A stretch of 64,000 nucleotides of DNA from an uncultured Prevotella sp. (GCA_905236755.1 CAJOCR010000016.1:1-64000); one strand, 5' to 3'. Numbered from the stretch's first letter, positions 20,358 through 29,278 are shown. Notes: a model not told the origin generated them from the sequence alone. Numbers and translations are program-made.

Positions 20358-21287
20358 ATGGTAGATTCAAACAGATGGGGCATCCTCTATTGTCCTAAAA
20401 GAGGATTGGGAACAAGCAAACGCTGGCAGAAAATTGAGCGTGTGCTTAATGAGTATGAAGTTCAGTTTGATTTCATTCAGAGTGAAACAACAGGTAGTGT
20501 TGACCGACTCGTTAAGATGATGATCAATAATGGATATAAGACCATCATTATTGTCGGTGGTGATTCTGCCTTGAATGATGCTGTTAACTGTTTGATGGAG
20601 GTTGATAAGGAAACTCGTGATAGTATAGCGCTTGGTGTTATTCCTAATGGAGTGATGAACGATTTTGCTATGTTCTGGGGTTTTGCCGAAAACGACCTTG
20701 TACGTACTATTGGTTGGTTGAAAAAGCATCGCGTAAGAAAAATCGACCTTGGATGTATTCGTTACACAAATAAGCATAACGAAAAGTGTCATCGATATTT
20801 CCTTAATTGTGTAAATGTTGGTTTGGTTGCAGCAATAATGGATTTGAAGCGTAAGACACGCCATGTCTTTGGCTCTCGCACCATCTCTTTCTTTTCTTCA
20901 GCGTTGTTGATGATTTTCCAGCGTCTTGATTATAGAATGAAAATACGTATAAATACCGACACTATTGATCGTAGAGTGATGACCATGTGTGTTGGTAATT
21001 CTATAGGCTATGGACAAACACCTAATGCTGTTCCATATAATGGCTTGCTTGACGTTTCAGTTGTTTATCATCCACAGATAACTCAACTCTTTGAGGGCTT
21101 TTATCTTTTCGTTAAAGGTAAGTTTCTAAACCATAAGAGTGTGCATCCTTATCGTACACACGAGATTTTTGTTGATAAAGCAGAACATGCTGTAGTTGGT
21201 GTTGACGGACGTTTGATGAAAACACCTGTAGGAGCTTTTAAAATTAATGTTGAACAAGAGGTTATTAATTTCCTTATTCCGGAATAG
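20358..21287 (+). CDS. Diacylglycerol/lipid kinase family protein
   Basis: A 309-residue protein of the DAGK catalytic-domain superfamily, expected to phosphorylate a lipid at the inner membrane. The nucleotide loop reads GGDSALNDAV in place of the classical GGDGTxxE, and the second motif is PNGVMNDFAMFWG. I believe this variant is common in Bacteroidales members, so it need not mean loss of function. The C-terminal beta-sandwich includes YNGLLDVSVVYH and VDGRLMKTP. Substrate is unknown. It probably shares the miaA transcript. Confidence 0.8.
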   Translation: MVDSNRWGILYCPKRGLGTSKRWQKIERVLNEYEVQFDFIQSETTGSVDRLVKMMINNGYKTIIIVGGDSALNDAVNCLMEVDKETRDSIALGVIPNGVMNDFAMFWGFAENDLVRTIGWLKKHRVRKIDLGCIRYTNKHNEKCHRYFLNCVNVGLVAAIMDLKRKTRHVFGSRTISFFSSALLMIFQRLDYRMKIRINTDTIDRRVMTMCVGNSIGYGQTPNAVPYNGLLDVSVVYHPQITQLFEGFYLFVKGKFLNHKSVHPYRTHEIFVDKAEHAVVGVDGRLMKTPVGAFKINVEQEVINFLIPE

Positions 21288-21293
21288 TGACGT

Positions 21294-21414
21294 TGAACAT
21301 TGATATTTGAACTTTGAGGTTTACAAATAGCTTGAATTTTGACATAAAAAATGAACATTGAATTTTGAGTTTTCAAAGTAATCATAAATCTCAAATCTCA
21401 AAGTTCAATGTTCA
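21294..21414. repeat. Heptad repeats forming an inverted repeat between converging genes
   Basis: Four 7-bp units start at 21294 (TGAACAT, TGATATT, TGAACTT, TGAGGTT). Nine more run from 21352 to 21414, beginning TGAACAT and TGAATTT and ending AAGTTCA and ATGTTCA. The outer units are exact inverted copies (TGAACATTGAA with TTCAATGTTCA), so the spacer can fold as one long hairpin. It may terminate transcription from both sides. Confidence 0.75.
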
Positions 21415-21442
21415 AAATATATTGTTTAACGTTCAACGTAAA

Positions 21443-22147
21443 TCATCCCATTTGACAGATTCTTGTTATCTCTTCTATATCCAGAAGCATAATCTTTCTG
21501 CCATCAATAGAGATAAGTTTTTCGTCTGCAAAAGAAGATAGAGTACGAATGGCGTTGCTTGTTGTCATGTTTGACATGTTAGCAAGGTCTTCTCTGCTCA
21601 TGTGGATATTTAAAGTCATATTGTCTTCTTCAACTCCATAACTCTTCTTAAGAGAAAGCAAAGCCTCTGCTAAACGTGCTCTAATATGTTTCTGAGTTAA
21701 GTTAACCGTTCTGTCGTCGGAATAACCTAATTCGCTTGATAGATAGCTGATGAAATAAAATGTGATGTGATAGTTCTCCTTCATCATTTCAACTATCAAA
21801 TCCATTGGGAAGAAAGCTACTGTGGCTGTCTCAAAAGCAGTAGCTGCTGTTTTATATTTCTCTTTGGCAAAGTATGCTCTAAAACCAAAGAATTCTCCTG
21901 GCTTTATGGTTCTGATTATCTGATTGCGTCCGCTGACACCATCTTTAAACACTTTTGCTTTTCCTTCAATTAGAAACATCAACTGACCTGGCATATCCAA
22001 GCCATGATAAATGACTTCGTTTTTTCTATATTTTTTAATGGTAATATTGCGGAGTAGCAAAAGCTTCTCCTTTTCAGTAAGCGGATTCCACAGCTGTGAA
22101 ATCTTAGTTACAATCTTTTCTTTTGAAACCTCTTTCTTAATAGCCAT
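21443..22147 (-). CDS. Crp/Fnr-family transcriptional regulator
   Basis: A 234-residue regulator. A cyclic-nucleotide-binding-type beta-barrel covers about residues 25-130 (GQLMFLIEGKAKVFKDG, IKPGEFFGFRAYF). A dimerisation helix and a winged helix-turn-helix follow (about 165-225, MSREDLANMSNMTTSNAIRTL). No Fnr-type N-terminal cysteine cluster is present, so it does not look like an oxygen sensor. The effector is unknown. It is divergent from the glycogen cluster, so regulation of that cluster is possible but not shown. Confidence 0.9.
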   Translation of the reverse strand: MAIKKEVSKEKIVTKISQLWNPLTEKEKLLLLRNITIKKYRKNEVIYHGLDMPGQLMFLIEGKAKVFKDGVSGRNQIIRTIKPGEFFGFRAYFAKEKYKTAATAFETATVAFFPMDLIVEMMKENYHITFYFISYLSSELGYSDDRTVNLTQKHIRARLAEALLSLKKSYGVEEDNMTLNIHMSREDLANMSNMTTSNAIRTLSSFADEKLISIDGRKIMLLDIEEITRICQMG

Positions 22148-22302
22148 GTTTTCAAAAAATGTTTATTCTATTGAGATAATTTTCAATATAGTCTTGTTTT
22201 CTGCAAATTTAAATAAAATGTTTGAAACCTCATAACTTTTTACGAAAAAAGTATTGTAAAACATAAAAACTCGTTTTTTTGCCAAATTAATAAGCGTAAA
22301 AT

Positions 22303-22333
22303 TTTGCTTAACACATAAAAATGACTAACTTTG
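22303..22333 (+). promoter_or_regulatory. Promoter of the glycogen cluster
   Basis: TTTG at 22303-22306 and TAACTTTG at 22326-22333, 19 bp apart, form a full consensus promoter about 90 bp upstream of the debranching enzyme gene. Confidence 0.75.
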
Positions 22334-22345
22334 AACTCGCGAGTT
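22334..22345. promoter_or_regulatory. 12-bp perfect palindrome over the predicted start site
   Basis: AACTCGCGAGTT directly follows the -7 box, so a protein bound there would block initiation. The operator role is inferred from position and symmetry. Confidence 0.45.
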
Positions 22346-22423
22346 GTACCAAATGCTTACTATGGTATATATTCAAAAAAAAAATCAAAGTACCAAGAAC
22401 ATTTAAAACCTTAATCGAAAATA

Positions 22424-24373
22424 ATGAGTTATTTAAAATTTGAAAAGGCTCTGATGACTAATTTGCAGGAATCCTTACCGAGAGAGTTGCTTCGCACCAA
22501 CAGATCGGGAGCGTATTCGTGTTCTACAGTTGTCGAGTGTAACACACGAAAATATCATGGCTTGCTTGTTGTTCCTATTCCGCAGCTTGATGAAGATAAT
22601 CATGTGTTATTGTCATCGCTCGATTGTACGGTTGTTCAGCATGGAGCCGAGTTTAACTTAGGTCTGCATAAGTATCAAGGCAATAATTTTAGTCCTAAGG
22701 GACATAAATACATTCAGGAATTTGATTTTGCCCAGGTTCCTACAACAATTTATCGTGTAGGAGGCGTAATCCTTAAAAAAGAAGTAGTGTTCCAACATTA
22801 TGTTGACCGTATACTTATTCGCTATACACTTGTAGATGCTCATTCGGCAACAACACTACGTTTCCGTCCTTTCCTGGCTTTCCGTAGTGTACGTCAGTTC
22901 ACTCATGAGAATGGTACTGCAAGCCGAGATTACCACATGGTTGATAATGGTATTCAAACCTGTATGTATGCTGGCTATCCTGATTTATTTATGCAGTTCA
23001 GTCGCAAAAATAAATTTGTTTTCCAGCCTGATTGGTATCGTGGTATAGAATATCCAAAAGAACAGGAACGAGGCTATGCAAGTAATGAAGATTTATATGT
23101 TCCTGGTTATTTCGAAATGCCTATTCGTAAAGGCGAAAGCATTGTGTTTGCCGCTTCAACATCAGAAATAAAGACAAGTGGGTTGAAACGCCTTTTCGAA
23201 GAAGAGGTTAACGAGCGTACACCGCGCGATAATTTCTTCCATTGTCTTGTAAATGCAGCTCATCAGTTTCATATTCATGAAAAGAATGATGACCGTTATA
23301 TCTTAGCTGGTTATCCATGGTTTAAGTGTAGGGCTCGAGATACCTTTATAGCTCTTCCTGGACTTACCTTGAGCATAGAAGAAACTCATTATTTTGATCT
23401 TGTGATGAAGACAGCCCAGAAAGGGTTGCTTGAGTTTATAGAAGGAAAACCACTATCTGTTCATATTTATGAAATGGAACAACCTGATGTGCCTTTATGG
23501 GCAGTATGGTGTGTTCAGCAGTATGCTCGTAAGGAAGGCTTTGACAAGTGTCTTGAAAACTATGGCGACTTTGTAAAGACGGTTGTTAAGTTCATAGAAC
23601 AAGGCAAACATCCTAACTTGCAAGTTATGGAGAACGGACTTCTCTATACAAATGGTAAAGACAAAGCCGTTACATGGATGAATGCTACCGTTGGTGGGCG
23701 TCCTGTTATTCCGCGTACCGGATATATTGTTGAGTTCAATGCCTTGTGGTATAATGCATTGAAGTTCTGCGAGCATCTTGCTCGACTTGCTGATTGTCCT
23801 AAAGACGCAAAGCATCTTGAAAAGTTTGCTGCAAAGGTAAAGACAAGTTTTGTTGATACATTCCTTAACGATTATGGTTATCTATACGATTATGTAGGTG
23901 GAAATGTTATAGATTGGAATGTACGTCCCAACATGATATTTGCCGTTGCGCTCGATTATAGTCCTCTTGACCAAGACCAGAAGAAGAGTGTTCTTGATTT
24001 CTGTACCCGTGAACTCCTTACGCCTAAAGGATTACGTTCTCTTTCTCCAAAGAGTGGAGGTTACAATCCTATGTATGTAGGAACACAGAATCAGCGTGAT
24101 TTAGTTTATCATCAAGGTACAGCATGGCCTTGGCTTGGTGGTTTCTATATGGAAGCATGCTTGAAAATATACAAGCGCACCCGACTAAGTTTTATAGAAC
24201 GTCAGTTGGTTGGCTATGAAGATGAGATGATAAATCATTGCGTTGGCACTATTCCTGAGTTGTTTGATGGCAACCCACCTTTCCGTGGGCGTGGTGCAAT
24301 CTCTTTTGCTATCAATGTTGCAGAGATTCTGCGAACTCTTGAATTGTTGGAACGTTATAACTTTAAAGAATAG
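22424..24373 (+). CDS. Glycogen debranching enzyme (amylo-alpha-1,6-glucosidase, GH133 type)
   Basis: A 649-residue enzyme that removes alpha-1,6 branches from glycogen. An N-terminal beta-sandwich domain (about 1-270; RTNRSGAYSCSTVVECNTRKYHGLL) is followed by an (alpha/alpha)6 catalytic domain. The latter includes GYPWFKCRARDTFIALPGL near residue 300 and VYHQGTAWPWLGGF near 565. Length fits the bacterial GDE family. It heads a three-gene cluster with a GT4 glycosyltransferase (14 bp downstream) and a GH57-like protein, an arrangement used for cytoplasmic glycogen turnover in Bacteroidales. Confidence 0.93.
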   Translation: MSYLKFEKALMTNLQESLPRELLRTNRSGAYSCSTVVECNTRKYHGLLVVPIPQLDEDNHVLLSSLDCTVVQHGAEFNLGLHKYQGNNFSPKGHKYIQEFDFAQVPTTIYRVGGVILKKEVVFQHYVDRILIRYTLVDAHSATTLRFRPFLAFRSVRQFTHENGTASRDYHMVDNGIQTCMYAGYPDLFMQFSRKNKFVFQPDWYRGIEYPKEQERGYASNEDLYVPGYFEMPIRKGESIVFAASTSEIKTSGLKRLFEEEVNERTPRDNFFHCLVNAAHQFHIHEKNDDRYILAGYPWFKCRARDTFIALPGLTLSIEETHYFDLVMKTAQKGLLEFIEGKPLSVHIYEMEQPDVPLWAVWCVQQYARKEGFDKCLENYGDFVKTVVKFIEQGKHPNLQVMENGLLYTNGKDKAVTWMNATVGGRPVIPRTGYIVEFNALWYNALKFCEHLARLADCPKDAKHLEKFAAKVKTSFVDTFLNDYGYLYDYVGGNVIDWNVRPNMIFAVALDYSPLDQDQKKSVLDFCTRELLTPKGLRSLSPKSGGYNPMYVGTQNQRDLVYHQGTAWPWLGGFYMEACLKIYKRTRLSFIERQLVGYEDEMINHCVGTIPELFDGNPPFRGRGAISFAINVAEILRTLELLERYNFKE

Positions 24374-24387
24374 GAGGAGCATACAAT

Positions 24388-25656
24388 ATGAAAGTATTAA
24401 TGTTTGGATGGGAGTATCCTCCTCACGTATATGGTGGTCTTGCCACAGCCAACTTTGGAATCTCTGAGGGATTGCATGCGCAAGGTGATATAGATATAAC
24501 CCTTTGTCTTCCACATCCTTTCGGTGATGAAGACCGCACCTATGCCAATATCATTGCTATGAACTGTGTGCCAATAGCATGGCGTGATGTTAATTACGAT
24601 TATGTAAATAGTCGTATAGGCAATATCATGAGTCCAGAACTCTATTACCAGCTTCGTGACCATATCTATTCCGACTTCAACTACATGCATGTCAACGACT
24701 TAGGGTGTATGGAATTTGCTGGAGGCTATCCCAAGAATCTTAATGATGAGATAAATAACTATAGTGTTATATCTGGAGTTGTGGCTCGTACCATAGATTT
24801 TGATATTATACACGCTCACGACTGGTTGACATTTCCAGCAGGTATTCATGCAAAACAAGTAACAGGAAAACCTCTTTGTATTCATGTACATGCAACCGAT
24901 TACGACCGCTCTCGTGGAAAGGTGAATCCAACAGTCTATGGCATAGAGAAAGACGGAATGGATCATGCTGATTGTATAATGTGTGTAAGCGAACTTACTC
25001 GTCAGACAGTTATTAACCAGTATCATCAAGATCCACGTAAGGTATTTACCGTTCATAATGCTGTTTATCCACTAAGTAAAGAATATCAAGCCATACCTCG
25101 TCCCGATCATCGAGGCAAGGAGAAAGTGGTAACCTTCCTTGGACGACTGACAATGCAGAAAGGTCCAGAATACTTTGTTGAGGCAGCCAATATGGTTCTG
25201 CATCGTACACGTAATGTACGTTTCTGTATGGCAGGCTCAGGTGATATGATGGATCAGATGATTTATCTTGCAGCAGAACGTGGTATTGCCGACCGTTTCC
25301 ATTTCCCTGGTTTCATGCGAGGCAAGCAAGTTTACGAATGTCTCAAGAATAGCGATGTCTATGTAATGCCTTCTGTTAGTGAACCATTTGGAATCTCTCC
25401 TCTTGAAGCTATGCAATGTGGCACGCCAACCATCATCTCAAAGCAGAGCGGTTGTGCTGAAATCCTTAACAACTGTATCAAGATTGACTATTGGGACATT
25501 CATGCACTTGCCGATGCAATATATAGTATATGTCACAACGAAAGTCTTTTTGATTTCCTCTCTGTTGAAGGAAAGAAAGAAGTTGACCAGATTACTTGGG
25601 AAAAGGTAGGTCGATGGATACGTGAACTCTATATGCGTACATTAGGCTGGCAATAA
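24388..25656 (+). CDS. GT4 glycosyltransferase, probable glycogen synthase
   Basis: A 422-residue GT-B-fold glycosyltransferase. The N-terminal domain opens FGWEYPPHVYGGLATANFGI, the sugar-acceptor loop found in starch and glycogen synthases and their GT4 relatives. The C-terminal donor domain carries FLGRLTMQKGPEYFVEA and the EPFGISPLEAMQCGTP motif with its two conserved glutamates. Its place between a debranching enzyme and a GH57-like protein points to glucan chain elongation in the cytoplasm. Donor sugar (ADP- or UDP-glucose) is not visible from sequence. Confidence 0.88.
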   Translation: MKVLMFGWEYPPHVYGGLATANFGISEGLHAQGDIDITLCLPHPFGDEDRTYANIIAMNCVPIAWRDVNYDYVNSRIGNIMSPELYYQLRDHIYSDFNYMHVNDLGCMEFAGGYPKNLNDEINNYSVISGVVARTIDFDIIHAHDWLTFPAGIHAKQVTGKPLCIHVHATDYDRSRGKVNPTVYGIEKDGMDHADCIMCVSELTRQTVINQYHQDPRKVFTVHNAVYPLSKEYQAIPRPDHRGKEKVVTFLGRLTMQKGPEYFVEAANMVLHRTRNVRFCMAGSGDMMDQMIYLAAERGIADRFHFPGFMRGKQVYECLKNSDVYVMPSVSEPFGISPLEAMQCGTPTIISKQSGCAEILNNCIKIDYWDIHALADAIYSICHNESLFDFLSVEGKKEVDQITWEKVGRWIRELYMRTLGWQ

Positions 25657-25690
25657 TAACTCTTCATCTTTAATTTAAAAAATCAAACCA

Positions 25691-27109
25691 ATGAAAACAA
25701 TTTGTTTATATTTCGAGATACACCAGATTATTCATCTGAAGAGATACCGTTTCTTTGACATAGGTGCCGATCATTATTATTATGATGATTATGAAAACGA
25801 GCGCAATATCAATGAGATTGTTGAACGTTCGTATATGCCAGCTTTGAATACTCTTCAGCAGATGATTAAAGACAATGGAAAGTATTTCAAGGTAGCTTTC
25901 TCGTTAAGTGGGGTAGGTATTGAGCAACTTGAACTTCATGCGCCTCAGGTTCTCGAAAAGCTGCAGGAACTCAACGATACAGGTTGCGTTGAATTCCTTG
26001 CCGAACCATATTCTCATGGCCTTTCATCTTTAGCTAATGAAGAATGCTTTAGGTCTGATGTAAAGAAGCAGGTTGCTAAGATACAAGAGTATTTCGGTCA
26101 GACACCGAAAGTTCTTCGTAATTCAAGCCTTATCTATAGCGATGAGATAGGTTACATAGCAAGCGAAATGGGCTTCAAGGGAATGCTTACAGAAGGAGCT
26201 AAGCATGTTCTTGGTTGGAAGAGTCCACACTATGTATATAGCTGTGCACAAGCGCCCAAGCTAAAACTATTGCTGCGCGATGTAAAACTCAGCGACGATA
26301 TTTCTTTGCGTTTCAATAATAGTGAATGGGAAGAATATCCACTCTTTGCCGACAACTATATTAAAGGTATAGCTGCACTCCCTGAGGGTGAACAGGTAAT
26401 AAACATCTTTATGGAATTATCAGCTCTCGGTATAGCTCAACCACTTAGCAGCAATATTCTAGAGTTTATCAAAGCCCTACCTATATGTGCAAAGCAAAAG
26501 AGCATCACCTTCTCAACTCCAACAGAATTATGCCTAAAGTCAAAGGCTGTTGATGTTCTTAAAGTTCCTGATTCTCTTTCATGGGTTGACGAAGAACGCG
26601 ATGTGTCAACATGGCTTGGTAACCCTATGCAGAACGAAGCTTTCAACAAGCTATATAGTGTTGCCGATCGTGTGCGTATCGCTAACGACCCACGAATAAA
26701 TCAAGACTGGGACTATCTGCAGGCAAGCAATAATTTCCGTTTCATGACCACTAAACCAAGTAATGTGGGTCTTGACCGTGGTATTTATAGTAGTCCTTTT
26801 GATGCATTTACAAATTATATGAACATTCTTGGCGACTTCATCACACGCGTAAATAATCTCTATCCTGCTGATATTGATAATGACGAGCTTGAAAGTCTGC
26901 TCACCACAATTAAGAATCAAGGTGATGAGATTGCTACAAAAGACAAGGAAATAGAACATCTTCAAACAAAGATAAAGAAAATGATTCTTGCTGAAGGCAA
27001 ACCGCTCGACAAGAAGCCTGCACCGAAGAAAACAACGGTGAAGAAAGCTGTCGAATGTAAGAAGACAACAACCAAAAAGACAAGCACTAAGAAGGCAGAA
27101 AAGAAATAA
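25691..27109 (+). CDS. GH57-family protein with apparently lost catalytic residues
   Basis: A 472-residue protein clearly of the GH57 alpha-amylase family: ICLYFEIHQ near the start, CVEFLAEPYSHGLSSL (99-114), GFKGMLTEGAKHVLGWKSP (161-179), and SWVDEERDVSTWLGN later. The motif that should carry the nucleophile, normally RNTELIY as I recall it from Bacteroidetes relatives, reads RNSSLIY with Ser146. The motif with the acid/base, normally MDYETFGEHQ, reads MELSALGIAQ (241-250). It may therefore be a non-catalytic glucan-binding or regulatory subunit. The last 40 residues are a Lys/Thr-rich tail (KKTTVKKAV) after a coiled-coil segment. The comparison is from memory. Confidence 0.82.
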   Translation: MKTICLYFEIHQIIHLKRYRFFDIGADHYYYDDYENERNINEIVERSYMPALNTLQQMIKDNGKYFKVAFSLSGVGIEQLELHAPQVLEKLQELNDTGCVEFLAEPYSHGLSSLANEECFRSDVKKQVAKIQEYFGQTPKVLRNSSLIYSDEIGYIASEMGFKGMLTEGAKHVLGWKSPHYVYSCAQAPKLKLLLRDVKLSDDISLRFNNSEWEEYPLFADNYIKGIAALPEGEQVINIFMELSALGIAQPLSSNILEFIKALPICAKQKSITFSTPTELCLKSKAVDVLKVPDSLSWVDEERDVSTWLGNPMQNEAFNKLYSVADRVRIANDPRINQDWDYLQASNNFRFMTTKPSNVGLDRGIYSSPFDAFTNYMNILGDFITRVNNLYPADIDNDELESLLTTIKNQGDEIATKDKEIEHLQTKIKKMILAEGKPLDKKPAPKKTTVKKAVECKKTTTKKTSTKKAEKK

Positions 27110-27190
27110 GTATGTAATTTTTTAGACACAGGAAATAGCATATTGTGCTAATATTCAAAATGTTAAATATGTAATTTTTCCTTAAAAAAT

Positions 27191-27222
27191 CTTGCAACTT
27201 ATTGATAATAAGCCTATATTTG
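27191..27222 (+). promoter_or_regulatory. Promoter for a candidate small RNA
   Basis: CTTG at 27191-27194 and TATATTTG at 27215-27222 are 20 bp apart, with no gene before the terminator at 27268-27301. Confidence 0.5.
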
Positions 27223-27228
27223 CAGCAT

Positions 27229-27301
27229 AATTTTTTTTGATTTAGAATTTTACTAAATCGTTCCTGTGAGGTTGATGCATCCTGCGTCAACCTCTTTTTT
27301 T
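27229..27301 (+). ncRNA. Candidate small RNA of about 75 nt
   Basis: A promoter is followed within 80 bp by a 7-bp hairpin (GATTTAG and CTAAATC, 27239-27259) and then a strong terminator. The terminator arms are GAGGTTGATGCA and TGCGTCAACCTC, with a 3-nt loop and T7. No ORF is present. The sigma-factor gene has its own promoter further down. Family unknown. Confidence 0.45.
27268..27301 (+). terminator. Strong terminator upstream of the sigma-factor gene
   Basis: A 12-bp stem with one T-G wobble and loop TCC, followed by seven T residues. Confidence 0.88.
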
Positions 27302-27332
27302 ATTATCAATAGTTTAAAAAGTTGAATTTTTA

Positions 27333-27364
27333 CTTGCAGTTTTAAAAATAATAACATATCTTTG
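27333..27364 (+). promoter_or_regulatory. Promoter of the ECF sigma gene
   Basis: CTTG at 27333-27336 and TATCTTTG at 27357-27364, spaced 20 bp, with a leader of about 80 nt. Confidence 0.55.
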
Positions 27365-27448
27365 CATCAAAATTAACACTTTAAACACAATAAAATACAT
27401 TTTTGCCTATCGAAGCAGTTTTACTTAGGAATTAAAAAACAAAAGGAA

Positions 27449-28042
27449 ATGAAACATCTTGAAAATATGACCGACGAGCAGTTGGCCATGTCCTATGTAG
27501 AAGGCAACAATAGAGCTTTTGATATTTTATTGTCACGTAATCAATCAAAGCTTTTTTCATATATCATGTTCGTTGTTCATGATATAGAGAAGGCAAATGA
27601 TATCTTTCAAGAGACATTTATCAAAGTAATAACAAAACTTCAGGAGGGTAAATATGTGCCTTCTGGTAGGTTTTCAGCTTGGCTCATACGCATAGCACAC
27701 AATATTATTATTGATAACTTTCGTAATGAAAAGGCAGAACGTTTTGTTGATACGTCAGTAGAAAACGACCTTTCTGATTTGGATAGCAAATTCTTAGATA
27801 CAAATATAGAAGATTTATTCGTCAACGAACAAGTGTTCTGCGATGTTAAGAAAATGATGAATAAACTTCCTGTCAATCAGCGTGAAGTAATCTTCATGCG
27901 ATTCTTCCAGCAGATGTCTTTCAAAGAGATTGCAGAAACAACAAATGTTAGCATAAATACTTCATTGGGACGAATGCGTTACGCAGTCCTTAACCTTCGC
28001 AGAATGGCTAAGGACTACGATATAGCATTAGACCTATATTAA
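27449..28042 (+). CDS. ECF-type RNA polymerase sigma factor
   Basis: A 197-residue sigma-70-family protein. Region 2 spans about residues 25-100 (ANDIFQETFIKVITKL, SAWLIRIAHNIIIDNFRNEKA) and region 4 about 130-185 (LPVNQREVIFMRFFQQMSFKEIAETTNVSI). No anti-sigma factor gene is adjacent, which differs from the SusC-linked ECF systems. Its regulon is unknown. Its stop codon overlaps the stop of the convergent rpe gene (TTAA shared), so there is no room for a terminator between them. Confidence 0.92.
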   Translation: MKHLENMTDEQLAMSYVEGNNRAFDILLSRNQSKLFSYIMFVVHDIEKANDIFQETFIKVITKLQEGKYVPSGRFSAWLIRIAHNIIIDNFRNEKAERFVDTSVENDLSDLDSKFLDTNIEDLFVNEQVFCDVKKMMNKLPVNQREVIFMRFFQQMSFKEIAETTNVSINTSLGRMRYAVLNLRRMAKDYDIALDLY

Positions 28043-28701
28043 TCTTTTAGCATTTTTAGCGCTTTGATGGTTGCTATAGGGTCAGTAGCTTTGAATACAT
28101 AGCTACCGCTCACAAGCACGTTTGCACCAGCTTTTACTAGTCTGGGTGATGTTTCGTGGTTCACTCCACCGTCAACCTCTATCAACGCATGACTACCTGT
28201 AGTCGCAATCATTTCCTTTAGTTTTTCCACTTTTCTGATGGTGTTCTCAATAAATTTCTGACCGCCAAATCCAGGGTTCACACTCATCAGCAGCACCATG
28301 TCAACGTCGCGTATAATATCTTCAAGCACGCTTACTGGTGTAGAAGGGTTAAGGGTTACACCCGCTTTCATGCCAGCATGGTGAATCTCCTGTATTGTGC
28401 GATGAAGGTGAGTGCAAGCCTCATAGTGCACATTCATCATCATAGCCCCCAGCTTAGCTGTTTTTTCAATCCAGCGTTCAGGGTGAACAACCATGTAATG
28501 CACGTCAAGGGGTTTTTTACATGTTTTGGCAACAGCCTCAAGAACTGAAAAGCCAAATGAAATGTTAGGCACAAATTCGCCATCCATCACATCTAGATGC
28601 AACCAGTCAGCATCGCTGTTATTAATCATGTTTATTTCGCTCTCCAAGTCTAAGAAGTTAGCAGCCAGGAGAGAAGGTGAAACCATTGTATCCATTTTCA
28701 C
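28039..28701 (-). CDS. rpe: Ribulose-phosphate 3-epimerase
   Basis: A 220-residue TIM-barrel enzyme of the pentose phosphate pathway, interconverting ribulose-5-phosphate and xylulose-5-phosphate. It shows VSPSLLAANF at the N-terminus, HLDVMDGEFVPNIS with metal-binding residues, MSVNPGFGGQKF and the catalytic EVDGGVN segment. ATG 28701 is used; ATG 28686, inside MDTMVSPSLL, would also retain the core. It overlaps the sigma gene by 4 bp tail to tail. Confidence 0.95.
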   Translation of the reverse strand: MKMDTMVSPSLLAANFLDLESEINMINNSDADWLHLDVMDGEFVPNISFGFSVLEAVAKTCKKPLDVHYMVVHPERWIEKTAKLGAMMMNVHYEACTHLHRTIQEIHHAGMKAGVTLNPSTPVSVLEDIIRDVDMVLLMSVNPGFGGQKFIENTIRKVEKLKEMIATTGSHALIEVDGGVNHETSPRLVKAGANVLVSGSYVFKATDPIATIKALKMLKD

Positions 28702-28755
28702 TATATAGTTTTATTCTGTTGTTGCAATTATCCCATAATATTCTTCTTGAATAAA

Positions 28756-28893
28756 CTAATTCAAGCAGAGCTTTCCGTTTCTTGCATTCATTTTCATTAC
28801 CTGATACGAATGAGCAAACTCTCTGATCAGGTCCAATGTTTTTTTACTTGGTTTCATTTCTTCAGGAGTAAAATACTTCATAGGCATCTTCAT
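28756..28893 (-). CDS. 45-aa small protein, conserved-looking
   Basis: The ORF encodes MKMPMKYFTPEEMKPSKK, then TLDLIREFAHSYQVMKMNAR and GKLCLN. Acidic and basic residues alternate and there is no membrane segment. I recall similar short proteins starting KYFTPEEMKPS in other Bacteroidales genomes, though function is unknown. It lies 54 bp upstream of rpe on the same strand and could be cotranscribed. Confidence 0.6.
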   Translation of the reverse strand: MKMPMKYFTPEEMKPSKKTLDLIREFAHSYQVMKMNARNGKLCLN

Positions 28894-29247
28894 TTAATGT
28901 TTATATTATTATAACGCAGGAAAAAATGATATATTGTGTGAACTTCCATTTTCATTATTTACTTCCTTCGTTTTATGCTTGTACCGGCAAGCCAACAACA
29001 AGCATTCTGTCAGTTACCTTAGGTTCAATATTTACATATTACTTTGGGAGGGGGCAACAGCCAACTTTTTAAGCAGACATGTAAGCAGATGGTACTCCCT
29101 TCAACATTTTGCCCTGCGACAAAAGTATCGGGGAGAGAAGGGGTGAGGCTTCTTTTATATAATAATGTATATACTTCATTTTTTTCTAATATTCTTCCAT
29201 ATTTCTTTCATTCTGATAGTTTTATATGTAATTTTTCTTTGGTTTTG
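28894..29247. other. Spacer before the trp leader, carrying a G-rich hairpin repeat
   Basis: No gene is supported. A hairpin-forming repeat at about 29098-29136 (ACATTTTGCCCTGCG, then CAAAAGTATCGGGGAG) is shared with two spacers inside the trp operon. The short open frames across this spacer are made of repeat sequence. Confidence 0.55.
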
Positions 29248-29278
29248 TTTGTTGTTATGAATAAAATCATTATATTTG
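29248..29278 (+). promoter_or_regulatory. Promoter of the trp operon
   Basis: TTTG at 29248-29251 and TATATTTG at 29271-29278 with a 19-bp spacer, an exact consensus. Predicted start is near 29285, about 23 nt before the leader peptide. Confidence 0.8.

Noticed and set aside
20358..21287. Inactive lipid kinase because of GGDSA in place of GGDGT
   Set aside because: I believe this variant is usual among Bacteroidales members of the family, so it is not evidence of inactivation.
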